In this document: positions 5,407 through 12,483 of the stretch, piece after piece
Numbering within the stretch: position 1 is the first letter of the stretch
How the letters are laid out: each line of letters opens with the position of its first letter
NCBI GenBank assembly: GCA_028291305.1
Contig: JAQGII010000251.1
Coordinates: 1-12,483 of the forward strand
Direction: 5' to 3'
DNA from: Caulobacteraceae bacterium
GTDB lineage: Bacteria; Pseudomonadota; Alphaproteobacteria; Caulobacterales; Caulobacteraceae
DNA: 12,483 nucleotides
Notes under the pieces: model-generated
Told to the model about the DNA's origin: nothing
Database searches by the model: none
Seen by the model: only the letters and a program-made list of their open reading frames with translations
Position numbers and translations under genes: made by a program

Positions 5407-5864
5407 CGTTGTGGCCCTGGGCGCTGCAGACCTATGGCCGCGCAGACGTGGCGCAGGCGTGCCTCGATCTGCAGGACGACCACCGCCAGTCGGTCCCCTA
5501 TCTGCTGTGGGCCGCCTGGGCCGCCCAGGACGGCCGGCCGCTGTCGCCGGACATCCTGGGCCGGGGCGCGCTCCTGGCCGGCCATTGGGAGCAGATCGCA
5601 GTCTCTCCCCTGCGCCAGGCCCGGCGCGGCATGAAACCGCCCCTGGACGGCATCGGCGACGCGGCGCGCGAGGCTTTGCGGGCGCAGGTCAAGGCGCTCG
5701 AGCTGAAGGCCGAGCAGACGCTGATGGCGGCGCTCGAGGACATGGCCCCGGCCGCCGCGTCCGCGGCCGCGCCGCTGGAGCCGGCCCTGGTCGCCGCGGC
5801 CGAGGCCTGGATGTTCCCGGCGCCGCGGTCCGCCCTGCGCCGCCTGGCCAACGCGCTTGGCTAG
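5403..5864 (+). CDS. TIGR02444 family protein
   Basis: The 153-residue product matches the TIGR02444 family of uncharacterised proteobacterial proteins. The diagnostic part is N-terminal: LWPWALQTYGRADVAQACLD, then LQDDHRQSVPYLLWAAWAA (about residues 23-41), followed by a helix rich in Arg (VSPLRQARRGMKPPL). The second half is alanine- and glutamate-rich and predicted helical, without recognised catalytic residues. I chose ATG 5403 because it gives the usual family start; longer in-frame starts only add sequence that belongs to the ubiX remnant read in another frame. Translation is probably coupled to that remnant through the ATGA overlap. Function is unknown. Confidence 0.85.
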   Translation: MTLWPWALQTYGRADVAQACLDLQDDHRQSVPYLLWAAWAAQDGRPLSPDILGRGALLAGHWEQIAVSPLRQARRGMKPPLDGIGDAAREALRAQVKALELKAEQTLMAALEDMAPAAASAAAPLEPALVAAAEAWMFPAPRSALRRLANALG

Positions 5865-5882
5865 GCCGCCCGCGCAGCTTTA

Positions 5883-5911
5883 CCGCCAAGCCCGGTTTGG
5901 TGTATTGGCGG
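5883..5911 (+). promoter_or_regulatory. Inverted repeat upstream of the second DUF465 gene
   Basis: CCGCCAA (5883-5889) and TTGGCGG (5905-5911) form a 7-bp inverted repeat with a 15-base spacer, within the 84-base gap before the DUF465 gene. It could be an operator for a LysR- or TetR-like factor, or a weak stem-loop after the TIGR02444 gene. Confidence 0.3.
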
Positions 5912-5948
5912 CGCGTCTTGGGGTCGTCGCAAAGGGAGCGTCGTTGGC

Positions 5949-6170
5949 ATGAACGATGACGATCTTTCGGACGAAGCCACCATCATCCTGCGGGTGCGTA
6001 TCGCCAAGCTTCGCCAGGAACACCAGGATCTCGACGACGCCGTCCACGCCCTGGAGCTGGGCGCCCGGCCCGACCAGATCCAGATCGCCCGGCTGAAGAA
6101 GAAGAAGCTCGGCCTGCGCGACGAGATCAAGCAGCTGGAAGACCAGATCACGCCGGACATCATCGCCTGA
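5949..6170 (+). CDS. DUF465 (YdcH-like) small helical protein, second copy
   Basis: This 73-residue protein is a second member of the DUF465 family. It has an N-terminal helix (ILRVRIAKLRQEHQDLDDAV), a short turn containing the family's GARPDQIQIARLKKKKL pattern, and a second charged helix (GLRDEIKQLEDQI). GGGAG at 5934-5938 is 10 bases before the ATG. It differs clearly from the copy at 5015-5209, sharing the fold pattern rather than close sequence, so it is not a recent duplicate. The following GNAT gene starts almost directly after it and is probably in the same operon. Function is unknown. Confidence 0.9.
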   Translation: MNDDDLSDEATIILRVRIAKLRQEHQDLDDAVHALELGARPDQIQIARLKKKKLGLRDEIKQLEDQITPDIIA

Positions 6171-6196
6171 GCGGGCTGTCGTACAGCGACCTGCTG

Positions 6197-6934
6197 TTGG
6201 CCTGGGGTCTGGAGGAGGCCTTTGCCGAGGCCTGGCCCGCGCTCCACGCGCAACGCAGCGGCGACTGGACCATCAAGCTCGCGGGCGGGGTTTCCCGCCG
6301 CAGCAATTCCGCCAATCCCAACGGTCCGCGGGTCGCGCTGACCGACGCCGTCGTCGACGACGCCCAGGCGGCTTACCGCCGAGCCGGCCAGCCCGCCTAC
6401 ATCCGCATCCCTTCCTTCCTCGACGACCAGGCCGAGCGCCTGCTGGCGACGCGCGGCTATGAGGCCGAGGGCCATAGCCTGACCCTCACGGCGGCGTCCC
6501 TGCCGGCCGTTCTGTCCAGCGCCGGCGTCGAACTCACGCCCGCGCCGTCCGACGAATGGCTGCAGGCCAGCAACGCCATCAGCGGCCGCGGGCCCGTCGC
6601 CTCGGCCGCCTTCCGCGCCATCCTTGCGCGGCTGACCGCGCCGTGCGCCTTCGCGGCCGTCCGCCGGGAGGACCGGATCGTCTCGCTGGCCTATGCAGCC
6701 ATGCACGGCGGATGGCTCTGTGTGGAGGCCGTGGCCACCGACGCGGCGTGGCGGGGCCGCGGGCTGGCGGGGCAGGCGGTGGAGGCGCTGATGGCGTGGG
6801 GCGCCGCGCGAGGCGCGCTGGCCGCGGGCCTGCAGGTCCAGGCCGACAACGTCGCGGCCCAGGCGCTCTACCGCCGCCTGGGGTTCGCGCGCGAGCTCTA
6901 CCGCTACCACTACCGGCGCGGGCCGGTGGATTAG
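6197..6934 (+). CDS. GNAT-family N-acetyltransferase
   Basis: The protein (245 residues from TTG 6197) has a C-terminal GNAT domain that transfers an acetyl group from acetyl-CoA to an unknown amine. The acetyl-CoA loop is WRGRGLAGQAV (about residues 185-195), preceded by the strand CVEAVATD and followed by the ADNVAAQALYRRLGF helix typical of the family. The N-terminal 145 residues resemble the extra, poorly conserved region of two-lobed GNATs. The start is uncertain: protein-like sequence (LSYSDLLLAWGLEEA) continues in frame upstream of TTG 6197 up to the DUF465 stop codon, with no ATG or GTG. Translation is probably coupled to the DUF465 gene, perhaps from an unusual CTG codon at 6167. It is convergent with the GGDEF gene, with 14 bases between them. 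Confidence 0.85.
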   Translation: MAWGLEEAFAEAWPALHAQRSGDWTIKLAGGVSRRSNSANPNGPRVALTDAVVDDAQAAYRRAGQPAYIRIPSFLDDQAERLLATRGYEAEGHSLTLTAASLPAVLSSAGVELTPAPSDEWLQASNAISGRGPVASAAFRAILARLTAPCAFAAVRREDRIVSLAYAAMHGGWLCVEAVATDAAWRGRGLAGQAVEALMAWGAARGALAAGLQVQADNVAAQALYRRLGFARELYRYHYRRGPVD

Positions 6935-6948
6935 GGTTAGACTCTAGG

Positions 6949-7554
6949 TCAGGCCCGGTCGGGCTTGCGCATGTACATGGCCGCGTCCGCCTCGGCGAGG
7001 GCCTGCTCGGCGCGGTCCGCCCCGCCGATCTCGCGCACGCCATAGGTCAGGCCGACGTGGAAGGCCGGCCCCTCCGGGATGGCCACGGCCGCGCGGGCGA
7101 TGGCCTCGCGCAGGGCCTCGGCCTTGTGCGCCGCCGCCGCCGCGTCCGCGCGCTGCAGCAGCACGGCGAATTCGTCGCCGCCGATGCGGCCGACCGCGTC
7201 CTCTTCGCGCACCGCGGCCAGCAGCCGCTCGGCCACGGCGATCAGGGCGGCGTCGCCCGCCGCATGGCCATGCCGGTCGTTAATCGCCTTGAAACTGTCG
7301 AGGTCGAAATAAATGATGCAGGCGGGCGACCCGTGGCGCCGGGCGACGGCGATGGCGCGCTGCACCTCGCGCAGGAAGGCGCGCCGGTTGAGCAGGGGGG
7401 TCAGGACGTCCCGGTCGGCCAGCCGTTCGGCTTCCGCCAGCCGCTCGGTCAGGGCCTCGACCTGGGCGCGCAGGTCGGCGACCTCCTGCGCCAGGCGCAA
7501 GGCATCGGAGTCCGGCTGCGACTCGGCGCAAGACTGGGCGGCGGACATGGCCAT
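6949..7554 (-). CDS. GGDEF diguanylate cyclase with short coiled-coil N-terminus
   Basis: This 201-residue protein should make the second messenger cyclic di-GMP from two GTP. A coiled coil (about residues 19-48) leads into LADRDVLTPLLNRRAF, the usual start of a GGDEF domain. The metal-binding aspartates lie in FDLDSFKAINDRHGH (83-97). The active-site motif is an intact GGDEF (125-129), and R116-E-E-D119 is the feedback-inhibition I-site (RxxD) at the normal distance. Both catalysis and product inhibition are therefore expected. There is no sensor or membrane domain; the coiled coil probably drives the dimerisation needed for activity. ATG 7554 and ATG 7548 are both possible starts and neither has a clear ribosome-binding site. 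It is divergent from purE. Confidence 0.92.
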   Translation of the reverse strand: MAMSAAQSCAESQPDSDALRLAQEVADLRAQVEALTERLAEAERLADRDVLTPLLNRRAFLREVQRAIAVARRHGSPACIIYFDLDSFKAINDRHGHAAGDAALIAVAERLLAAVREEDAVGRIGGDEFAVLLQRADAAAAAHKAEALREAIARAAVAIPEGPAFHVGLTYGVREIGGADRAEQALAEADAAMYMRKPDRA

Positions 7555-7620
7555 GGACGACTAGCTTAACGGGAAAGAGGCGGTCGTAAACCTCACCGTG
7601 ATCCGGGTGGTTTCAGCGGG

Positions 7621-7648
7621 TTGCGGCAAAGGCGCGGGCGCCTATACT
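7621..7648 (+). promoter_or_regulatory. Candidate purE-purK promoter
   Basis: TTGCGG (7621-7626) and TATACT (7643-7648) are separated by 16 bases, a good match to housekeeping -35/-10 boxes and the best promoter-like sequence in the window. Transcription would start near 7655, about 20 bases before the purE ATG. The spacer contains the inverted repeat GGCGC-GG-GCGCC (7631-7642). Confidence 0.6.
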
Positions 7649-7674
7649 CCGCGCCCTTCCAGGGGAGCACCGCC

Positions 7675-8171
7675 ATGGGCGCCAAAGCGCCGGTCGCCAT
7701 CATCATGGGCAGCCGTTCGGACTGGCCGACGCTGAAGGGCGCGGCCGACAACCTGGACGCGCTGGGCGTGGCCTATGTGGCCAAGGTCGTCTCGGCCCAC
7801 CGCACCCCCGACCGTCTCTACGCCTTCGCCAAGGGGGCCAAGGCCGAAGGCTTCAAGGTGATCATCGCCGGCGCCGGCGGGGCCGCGCACCTTCCCGGCA
7901 TGACCGCCAGCATGACCGAACTGCCCGTGCTGGGCGTGCCGGTGATGTCGGAGGCCATGAAGGGCATGGATTCCCTGCTGTCGATCGTGCAGATGCCGGC
8001 CGGCGTGCCGGTGGCCACCCTGGCGGTGGGCCTGCCCGGCGCCAAGAACGCGGGCTTGCTGGCGGCCCAGATCCTGGCCCTGTCGGACCCGGAGCTGGCG
8101 GCCCGCCTGGCCGCCTGGCGCGCCGAGCTCACCGCCTCGGTGCTGGAGACCGTGGAAGACCCCGTCGCCTG

Positions 8172-8172
<1 letters not shown>
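7675..8172 (+). CDS. purE: N5-carboxyaminoimidazole ribonucleotide mutase
   Basis: The 165-residue enzyme is class I PurE, which converts N5-CAIR to CAIR in de novo purine synthesis. The substrate-binding and catalytic motifs are all present: GSRSDW (12-17), SAHRTP with the catalytic-site His (40-45), and [12 protein letters not shown] (65-76) with the second conserved His. The length is normal for the family, which works as an octamer in the cytoplasm. I chose ATG 7675 because GGAG lies 8 bases upstream and the conserved [11 protein letters not shown] follows directly; an earlier in-frame start would overlap the promoter. The gene overlaps purK by one base (TGATG), and the two enzymes act in sequence on an unstable intermediate, so coupled translation makes sense. 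Confidence 0.97.
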
Positions 8173-9257
<1,085 letters not shown>

Positions 9258-9259
9258 TC

Positions 9260-9931
9260 TCAGGGGGCCGGGGAGGCGGCTTTTCCGTACCTCAGCCTGC
9301 CCAGCACGCCCGCGATGCGCCCGCCCACGTCGGTCTTGGGCAGGCCGGCCTTCCACTTCTCGAAGGCCATCACGTCGTTGATGCGGCTGAAGACATAGTG
9401 TTCGGCGGCGTCGCGGCCGGACGACATCCGCAGGGCGATGGCGGGGCCGAGCACGCCCGACAGGATGACCCGCTTGGAATAGTGGTTCTCGTCGGTCGCC
9501 GTATCGCCCGCCCAGCGCCAGATGGCGTCGCTTGAATCCCACAGCAGCCGCGCCCCGAGGGCGAGGTGGGAGGGCAGGGCCAGGAAGCCCAGCAGCCGGC
9601 GCACCGCCGCCGAGTCGGCCGCCGCGGCCTCCACCCGGGCCATCACGCCGCGCTGGATGCGCTCGCGGACCTTCAGGTTGCGCGGATCAACGCCGGCGAG
9701 GGCCTGCCGGGCCGCCGCATCGTGCCGGCGCGACAGCAGCGCAGCCAGGTCGCTGGCCCCGTTGGGCAGCAGCAGGGCGGCGTCCGCTTCGGACAGCCCG
9801 GCCTTGAGCGCGGCGAGGTTGACGGTGCGCCGGCTCCAGCCGGCGACGGGGGCGAGCGGCAGGGCGGCGTCGAGAATCCGCGCCTCCGCGGCCTCGGCCC
9901 AATCCTCTTTCGCGGTCGTGGTCCTGATCAT
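9260..9931 (-). CDS. coq9: COQ9 family ubiquinone biosynthesis protein
   Basis: The 223-residue protein matches the COQ9 family. In mitochondria COQ9 is a lipid-binding partner of the COQ7 hydroxylase in ubiquinone synthesis, and alphaproteobacterial homologues are thought to act likewise at the inner membrane. The N-terminal half shows the TetR-like helical fold ([20 protein letters not shown], then [16 protein letters not shown]). The conserved block is [17 protein letters not shown] (about residues 138-154), ahead of the hydrophobic lipid-binding helix [15 protein letters not shown] chose ATG 9931 because it gives the usual family length; an in-frame ATG at 10006 would add 25 atypical residues. 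It is divergent from rpsU, a pairing I recall from other alphaproteobacteria. Confidence 0.88.
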   Translation of the reverse strand: MIRTTTAKEDWAEAAEARILDAALPLAPVAGWSRRTVNLAALKAGLSEADAALLLPNGASDLAALLSRRHDAAARQALAGVDPRNLKVRERIQRGVMARVEAAAADSAAVRRLLGFLALPSHLALGARLLWDSSDAIWRWAGDTATDENHYSKRVILSGVLGPAIALRMSSGRDAAEHYVFSRINDVMAFEKWKAGLPKTDVGGRIAGVLGRLRYGKAASPAP

Positions 9932-9999
9932 ACCCTGAGGATAGCCCGCCCCGCCCCGGATCGCCACGTTTTGCCGAGTCCAAACAGCGGCTTGGGTCG

Positions 10000-10028
10000 T
10001 GGACATTTGCCGAGGCCTCTGGTATCAG
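10000..10028 (+). promoter_or_regulatory. Candidate rpsU promoter
   Basis: TGGACA (10000-10005) and TATCAG (10023-10028) are spaced by 17 bases. Transcription would start near 10036, leaving an untranslated leader of almost 90 bases before the start codon. TTTGCCGAG occurs twice nearby (9970-9978 and 10006-10014). Confidence 0.4.
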
Positions 10029-10122
10029 CCCGCCCCTAAGCACGGAGGGAAACTTCCGCGCATGTACTGTCGTTCGCTCGCCATTGGGAAATCAGGCGCG
10101 GCGTCCAAAGGAGGGCCTAGCC

Positions 10123-10359
10123 ATCGTCCAGATTTTCGTGCGCGACAATAACGTCGACCAGGCCCTCAAGGCCCTGAAGAAGAAGATGCAACGCGAAGGC
10201 TCGTTCCGCGAGATGAAGCGGCACGTGCATTACGAAAAGCCGTCGGAAAAGCGCGCCCGTCAAAAGGCCGAAGCCATCCGCCGCGCCCGCAAGCTGGCTC
10301 GCAAGCGCGCCCAGCGCGAAGGTCTGATCGCTGCGCCCAAGAAGCCGGTGCGCCCCTAG
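10123..10359 (+). CDS. rpsU: 30S ribosomal protein S21, apparent AUC start codon
   Basis: The 78-residue basic protein is bS21, a small-subunit protein near the mRNA exit site that helps translation initiation. The body is unmistakable: [20 protein letters not shown], then [20 protein letters not shown] and an Arg/Lys-rich tail ([15 protein letters not shown]). Other alphaproteobacterial S21 proteins begin [10 protein letters not shown]. Here the Met position is ATC (10123-10125), placed 8 bases after a perfect AAGGAGG Shine-Dalgarno run (10108-10114). The only conventional in-frame alternative, TTG 10084, has no ribosome-binding site and would add 13 residues spanning the Shine-Dalgarno itself. 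I therefore read AUC as the true start. A terminator follows at 10386-10412. Confidence 0.93.
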   Translation: MVQIFVRDNNVDQALKALKKKMQREGSFREMKRHVHYEKPSEKRARQKAEAIRRARKLARKRAQREGLIAAPKKPVRP

Positions 10360-10385
10360 GCCTCTCCCAGTCCTGTCTACGATGG

Positions 10386-10412
10386 AAGCCGCGCGGGCCC
10401 TGCGCGGCTTTT
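10386..10412 (+). terminator. Rho-independent terminator of rpsU
   Basis: AAGCCGCGC (10386-10394) pairs with GCGCGGCTT (10402-10410), a perfect 9-bp stem with a 7-base loop, running into TTTT (10409-10412). It lies 26 bases after the rpsU stop codon. Confidence 0.88.
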
Positions 10413-10442
10413 GTCGTTTCTAAATATTGGCCGAAGGGGCGA

Positions 10443-11420
10443 TCAGCCCTCGCCCGCCGCAGCCATCACGAAATCGATTCCCTTGACGATGTGGTCGGCG
10501 AACTGGACGCCCAGCAGGGTGTTGTGGCCGGCGCCCTGCACGTGGTCGACGTAGCCGTGCCTTGAGGCCCGCGCCGGGGCGGCCTGCATGGCCTTGCGCG
10601 CGTGATGGGCCTCGGTGTCCGCGCCCGCGGTGATCACCGCCACCGGCCACGCCGGATCGAACGGCGGCGTCGCGGCGGCCTGCTCGGAGGCCGTGGGCCA
10701 CAGCGCCACCTCCTGCGCCGCCACCCGGTTGTGCCGGCCGCTGGCGAAGAACCGCTGCTTCTCGCGCCGGGCCTCGCCGGTCAGGCCGATCTTGTCGCCG
10801 AATCGGCTGCTCTGGAGCGGCAGGAACAGGCCCAGGGAGGCGGCCGCGCCGGCCAGCCGGGATGTGTCGGCGAACTGGGCCACGAATTGACGCATGGCCG
10901 GATCGTTCAGGGCCTCGGGCGTGGCCGCGTCCACCAGCACGACGCCGACCACCTGGTCCGGATGGCGCGCGGCGAACTGGCGAAGGCGCAGCCCGGCCAT
11001 CGAATGGCCCGCCAGCACATAGGGGCCGGGGACCTTGGCCGCGGCCAGCAGCTTGTCCAGGTCGGCGGCGATGTTCAGGCCGTCGCGGGGCTCGGGGCTG
11101 GGGTCGGAGAAGCCGAGGCCCGCGCGGTCATAGGCGCAGGAGCGCACGCCCTGCGCGGCCAGCTGGTCCTGCACCACCCCGAAGTCGGCCGCGAAGCCGA
11201 ACGCGCCGGCTTCCAGGATCACCACCGGCTTGCCGCTTGTCGCCGGGCCCTGGCAGACGATGCGCATCCGCCGTCCGCCGATATCGATCATCTGCCCGCG
11301 CGATGTCAGCGGGCCGGCCAAGGCGTTCATGGCCCCTCCCAGGGCGACGTAGGCGAGAAGGCACAGGACTAGCCCCGCCGTGATGCGGCCGAGTTTCAGA
11401 GACGCGCGGGCGGATGTCAT
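10443..11420 (-). CDS. Membrane-anchored alpha/beta hydrolase
   Basis: The 325-residue protein has one N-terminal hydrophobic helix (about residues 13-30) that would anchor it in the inner membrane or act as an uncleaved signal, placing the enzyme in the periplasm. The rest is an alpha/beta hydrolase fold: oxyanion-side strand VVILEAGAFG (66-75), DRAGLGFSD, and the nucleophile elbow GHSMAG (138-143) with Ser140. The likely acid is Asp268 in VITAGAD, and the catalytic His299 lies in GAGHNTLL. The triad is complete, so it should be active on an ester, amide or similar substrate; the substrate is unknown. No convincing ribosome-binding site precedes the ATG. It follows pntB on the same strand but is separated from it by a hairpin, so it may have its own promoter. 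Confidence 0.88.
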   Translation of the reverse strand: MTSARASLKLGRITAGLVLCLLAYVALGGAMNALAGPLTSRGQMIDIGGRRMRIVCQGPATSGKPVVILEAGAFGFAADFGVVQDQLAAQGVRSCAYDRAGLGFSDPSPEPRDGLNIAADLDKLLAAAKVPGPYVLAGHSMAGLRLRQFAARHPDQVVGVVLVDAATPEALNDPAMRQFVAQFADTSRLAGAAASLGLFLPLQSSRFGDKIGLTGEARREKQRFFASGRHNRVAAQEVALWPTASEQAAATPPFDPAWPVAVITAGADTEAHHARKAMQAAPARASRHGYVDHVQGAGHNTLLGVQFADHIVKGIDFVMAAAGEG

Positions 11421-11471
11421 TGGGTGGATTTAAGGGCAGAGCTGGCGATCGGCCACCCCCTATACGCCTCA

Positions 11472-11489
11472 TCCCGGCATTCGCCGGGA
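11472..11489 (-). terminator. Hairpin downstream of pntB
   Basis: TCCCGGC (11472-11478) and GCCGGGA (11483-11489) form a 7-bp stem with a 4-base loop, 8 bases after the pntB stop. The sequence resembles the widespread CCCGGC-NNNN-GCCGGG intergenic hairpin of proteobacteria. There is no T-run, so it may act mainly as a 3'-end stabiliser. Confidence 0.55.
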
Positions 11490-11497
11490 CAATCGGA

Positions 11498-12483
11498 TCA
11501 CAAGGCCTTCAGGATCCCCTCGACCATCTTCTTGGCGTCGCCGAACAGCATCATGGTGTTGTCGCAGAAGAAGAGCTCGTTCTCGACCCCGGCGTAGCCC
11601 GAGCCCATGCCGCGCTTGATGAACAGCACGGTGCGGGCCTTCTCCACGTCCAGGATCGGCATGCCGAAGATGGGGCTCTTGGGGTCGGTCTTGGCCGAGG
11701 GGTTGGTGACGTCGTTGGCGCCGATGACGAAGGCCACGTCGGCGGTGGAGAATTCGGAGTTGATGTCCTCCAGCTCGAACACCTCGTCGTAGGGCACGTT
11801 GGCCTCGGCCAGCAGCACGTTCATGTGCCCGGGCATGCGGCCGGCCACCGGATGGATGGCGTATTTGACCTCGACCCCTTCCGCCTTGAGCCGGTCGGCC
11901 ATCTCGCGCAGGGCGTGCTGCGCCTGGGCCACCGCCATGCCGTAGCCGGGCACGATGATCACCTTGGAGGCGTTCTTCAGGATGAAGGCGGCGTCGTCCG
12001 CAGAGCCCTGCTTGACCGGCCGCGTCTCGACCTTGCCGCCCGCGGCGGGGCCCGCGTCCGTCGCGCCGAAGCCGCCCAGGATCACCGAGACGAACGAGCG
12101 GTTCATGCCCTTGCACATGATGTAGCTGAGGATGGCGCCCGACGAGCCGACCAGGGCCCCGGTGATGATCAGGGTGATGTTGCCGAGGGTGAAGCCCAGC
12201 GCCGCCGCCGCCCAGCCGGAATAGCTGTTGAGCATGGAGATCACCACCGGCATGTCGGCCCCGCCGATGGGGATGATCAGGGTGACGCCACCGACGAGCG
12301 CCAGGGCGAGGATCGCCCAGAACGCCCACAGGGCGTGGCCGCCGGAGGCGGTCAGCACGACGATGAGGATCACGATGGCGCCGGCCAGGGCAAGGTTGAG
12401 CAGGTGACGGGCCGGCAACAGGATCGGTGCACCGGACAGGTTGCCGTTGAGCTTGGCGAAGGCGATCAGCGAGCCGGTGAAGG
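11498..12483 (-). CDS. pntB: NAD(P) transhydrogenase subunit beta, C-terminal two thirds
   Basis: The gene enters from the right edge; 328 codons are present and the N-terminus lies outside the window. PntB is the inner-membrane subunit that, with PntA, uses the proton gradient to transfer hydride from NADH to NADP+, supplying NADPH. The membrane part begins FTGSLIAFAKLNGNLSG and continues with several hydrophobic segments (IVILIVVLTASG, GGVTLIIPIGGADMPVVISM, NITLIITGALVGSSGAIL). The NADP(H)-binding domain III shows VIIVPGYGMAVAQAQHAL, HPVAGRMPGHMNVLLAEA, VIGANDVTNP and IKRGMGSGYAGVENELF, all intact. The sequence stays protein-like to the window edge; the TTG at 12418 is internal and not a start. 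The alpha/beta hydrolase lies downstream. Confidence 0.96.
   Translation of the reverse strand, partial: FTGSLIAFAKLNGNLSGAPILLPARHLLNLALAGAIVILIVVLTASGGHALWAFWAILALALVGGVTLIIPIGGADMPVVISMLNSYSGWAAAALGFTLGNITLIITGALVGSSGAILSYIMCKGMNRSFVSVILGGFGATDAGPAAGGKVETRPVKQGSADDAAFILKNASKVIIVPGYGMAVAQAQHALREMADRLKAEGVEVKYAIHPVAGRMPGHMNVLLAEANVPYDEVFELEDINSEFSTADVAFVIGANDVTNPSAKTDPKSPIFGMPILDVEKARTVLFIKRGMGSGYAGVENELFFCDNTMMLFGDAKKMVEGILKAL

Noticed and set aside
9970..10014. TTTGCCGAG direct repeat, two copies 36 bases apart, near the rpsU promoter
   Set aside because: Short and GC-rich, and the second copy lies in the promoter spacer; not strong enough to call an operator.

Overview
The window is GC-rich, gene-dense chromosomal DNA from an alphaproteobacterium, most likely of the Caulobacter/Phenylobacterium group (Caulobacterales). 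The pointers are an RcdA/DUF1465 protein (CtrA-degradation adaptor family), a DUF1013/TrcR-type regulator, a Cys-less alphaproteobacterial L31, DUF465 and DUF1192 mini-proteins, a COQ9 protein beside rpsU, and purE-purK. The genus is inferred from protein families only; no rRNA or tRNA gene is visible.

Layout from left to right. (1) 1-175, minus: start of a dicarboxylate/amino acid:cation symporter running off the left edge. (2) 361-640: rpmE (L31) with a leader hairpin and a good intrinsic terminator. (3) 722-1556, minus: DUF1192 gene followed by rcdA, separated by a strongly structured spacer. (4) 1664-3460, plus: PIG3-type quinone oxidoreductase, then a DUF72 (YecE) protein; an 11-bp direct repeat lies upstream. 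(5) 3450-3608, minus: a 52-aa single-span membrane protein convergent with DUF72. (6) 3609-4254: the largest gene-poor stretch, holding a terminator-like hairpin, three consecutive palindromes and a GNRA-tetraloop hairpin in the likely trcR leader. (7) 4255-4950: trcR. (8) 5015-6170: two DUF465 genes flanking a ubiX remnant that is translationally linked to a TIGR02444 gene. (9) 6197-7554: a GNAT protein and a convergent diguanylate cyclase. (10) 7621-9257: promoter and purE-purK. (11) 9260-10410: COQ9 (minus) and rpsU (plus), the latter apparently starting at an AUC codon. (12) 10443-12483, minus: pntB (3' part) followed by a membrane-anchored alpha/beta hydrolase.

How the genes fit together: most are housekeeping functions (translation, de novo purine synthesis, NADPH supply by transhydrogenase, ubiquinone synthesis) mixed with cell-cycle and signalling genes (RcdA, TrcR-like, GGDEF). 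There is no phage, transposase, CRISPR, toxin-antitoxin or defence locus, and I do not see a new multi-gene system. The interesting signals are smaller: the palindrome cluster at 3791-3838, the ubiX remnant that seems to survive as a leader peptide, the non-canonical rpsU start, several leader hairpins, and an overlooked small membrane protein.
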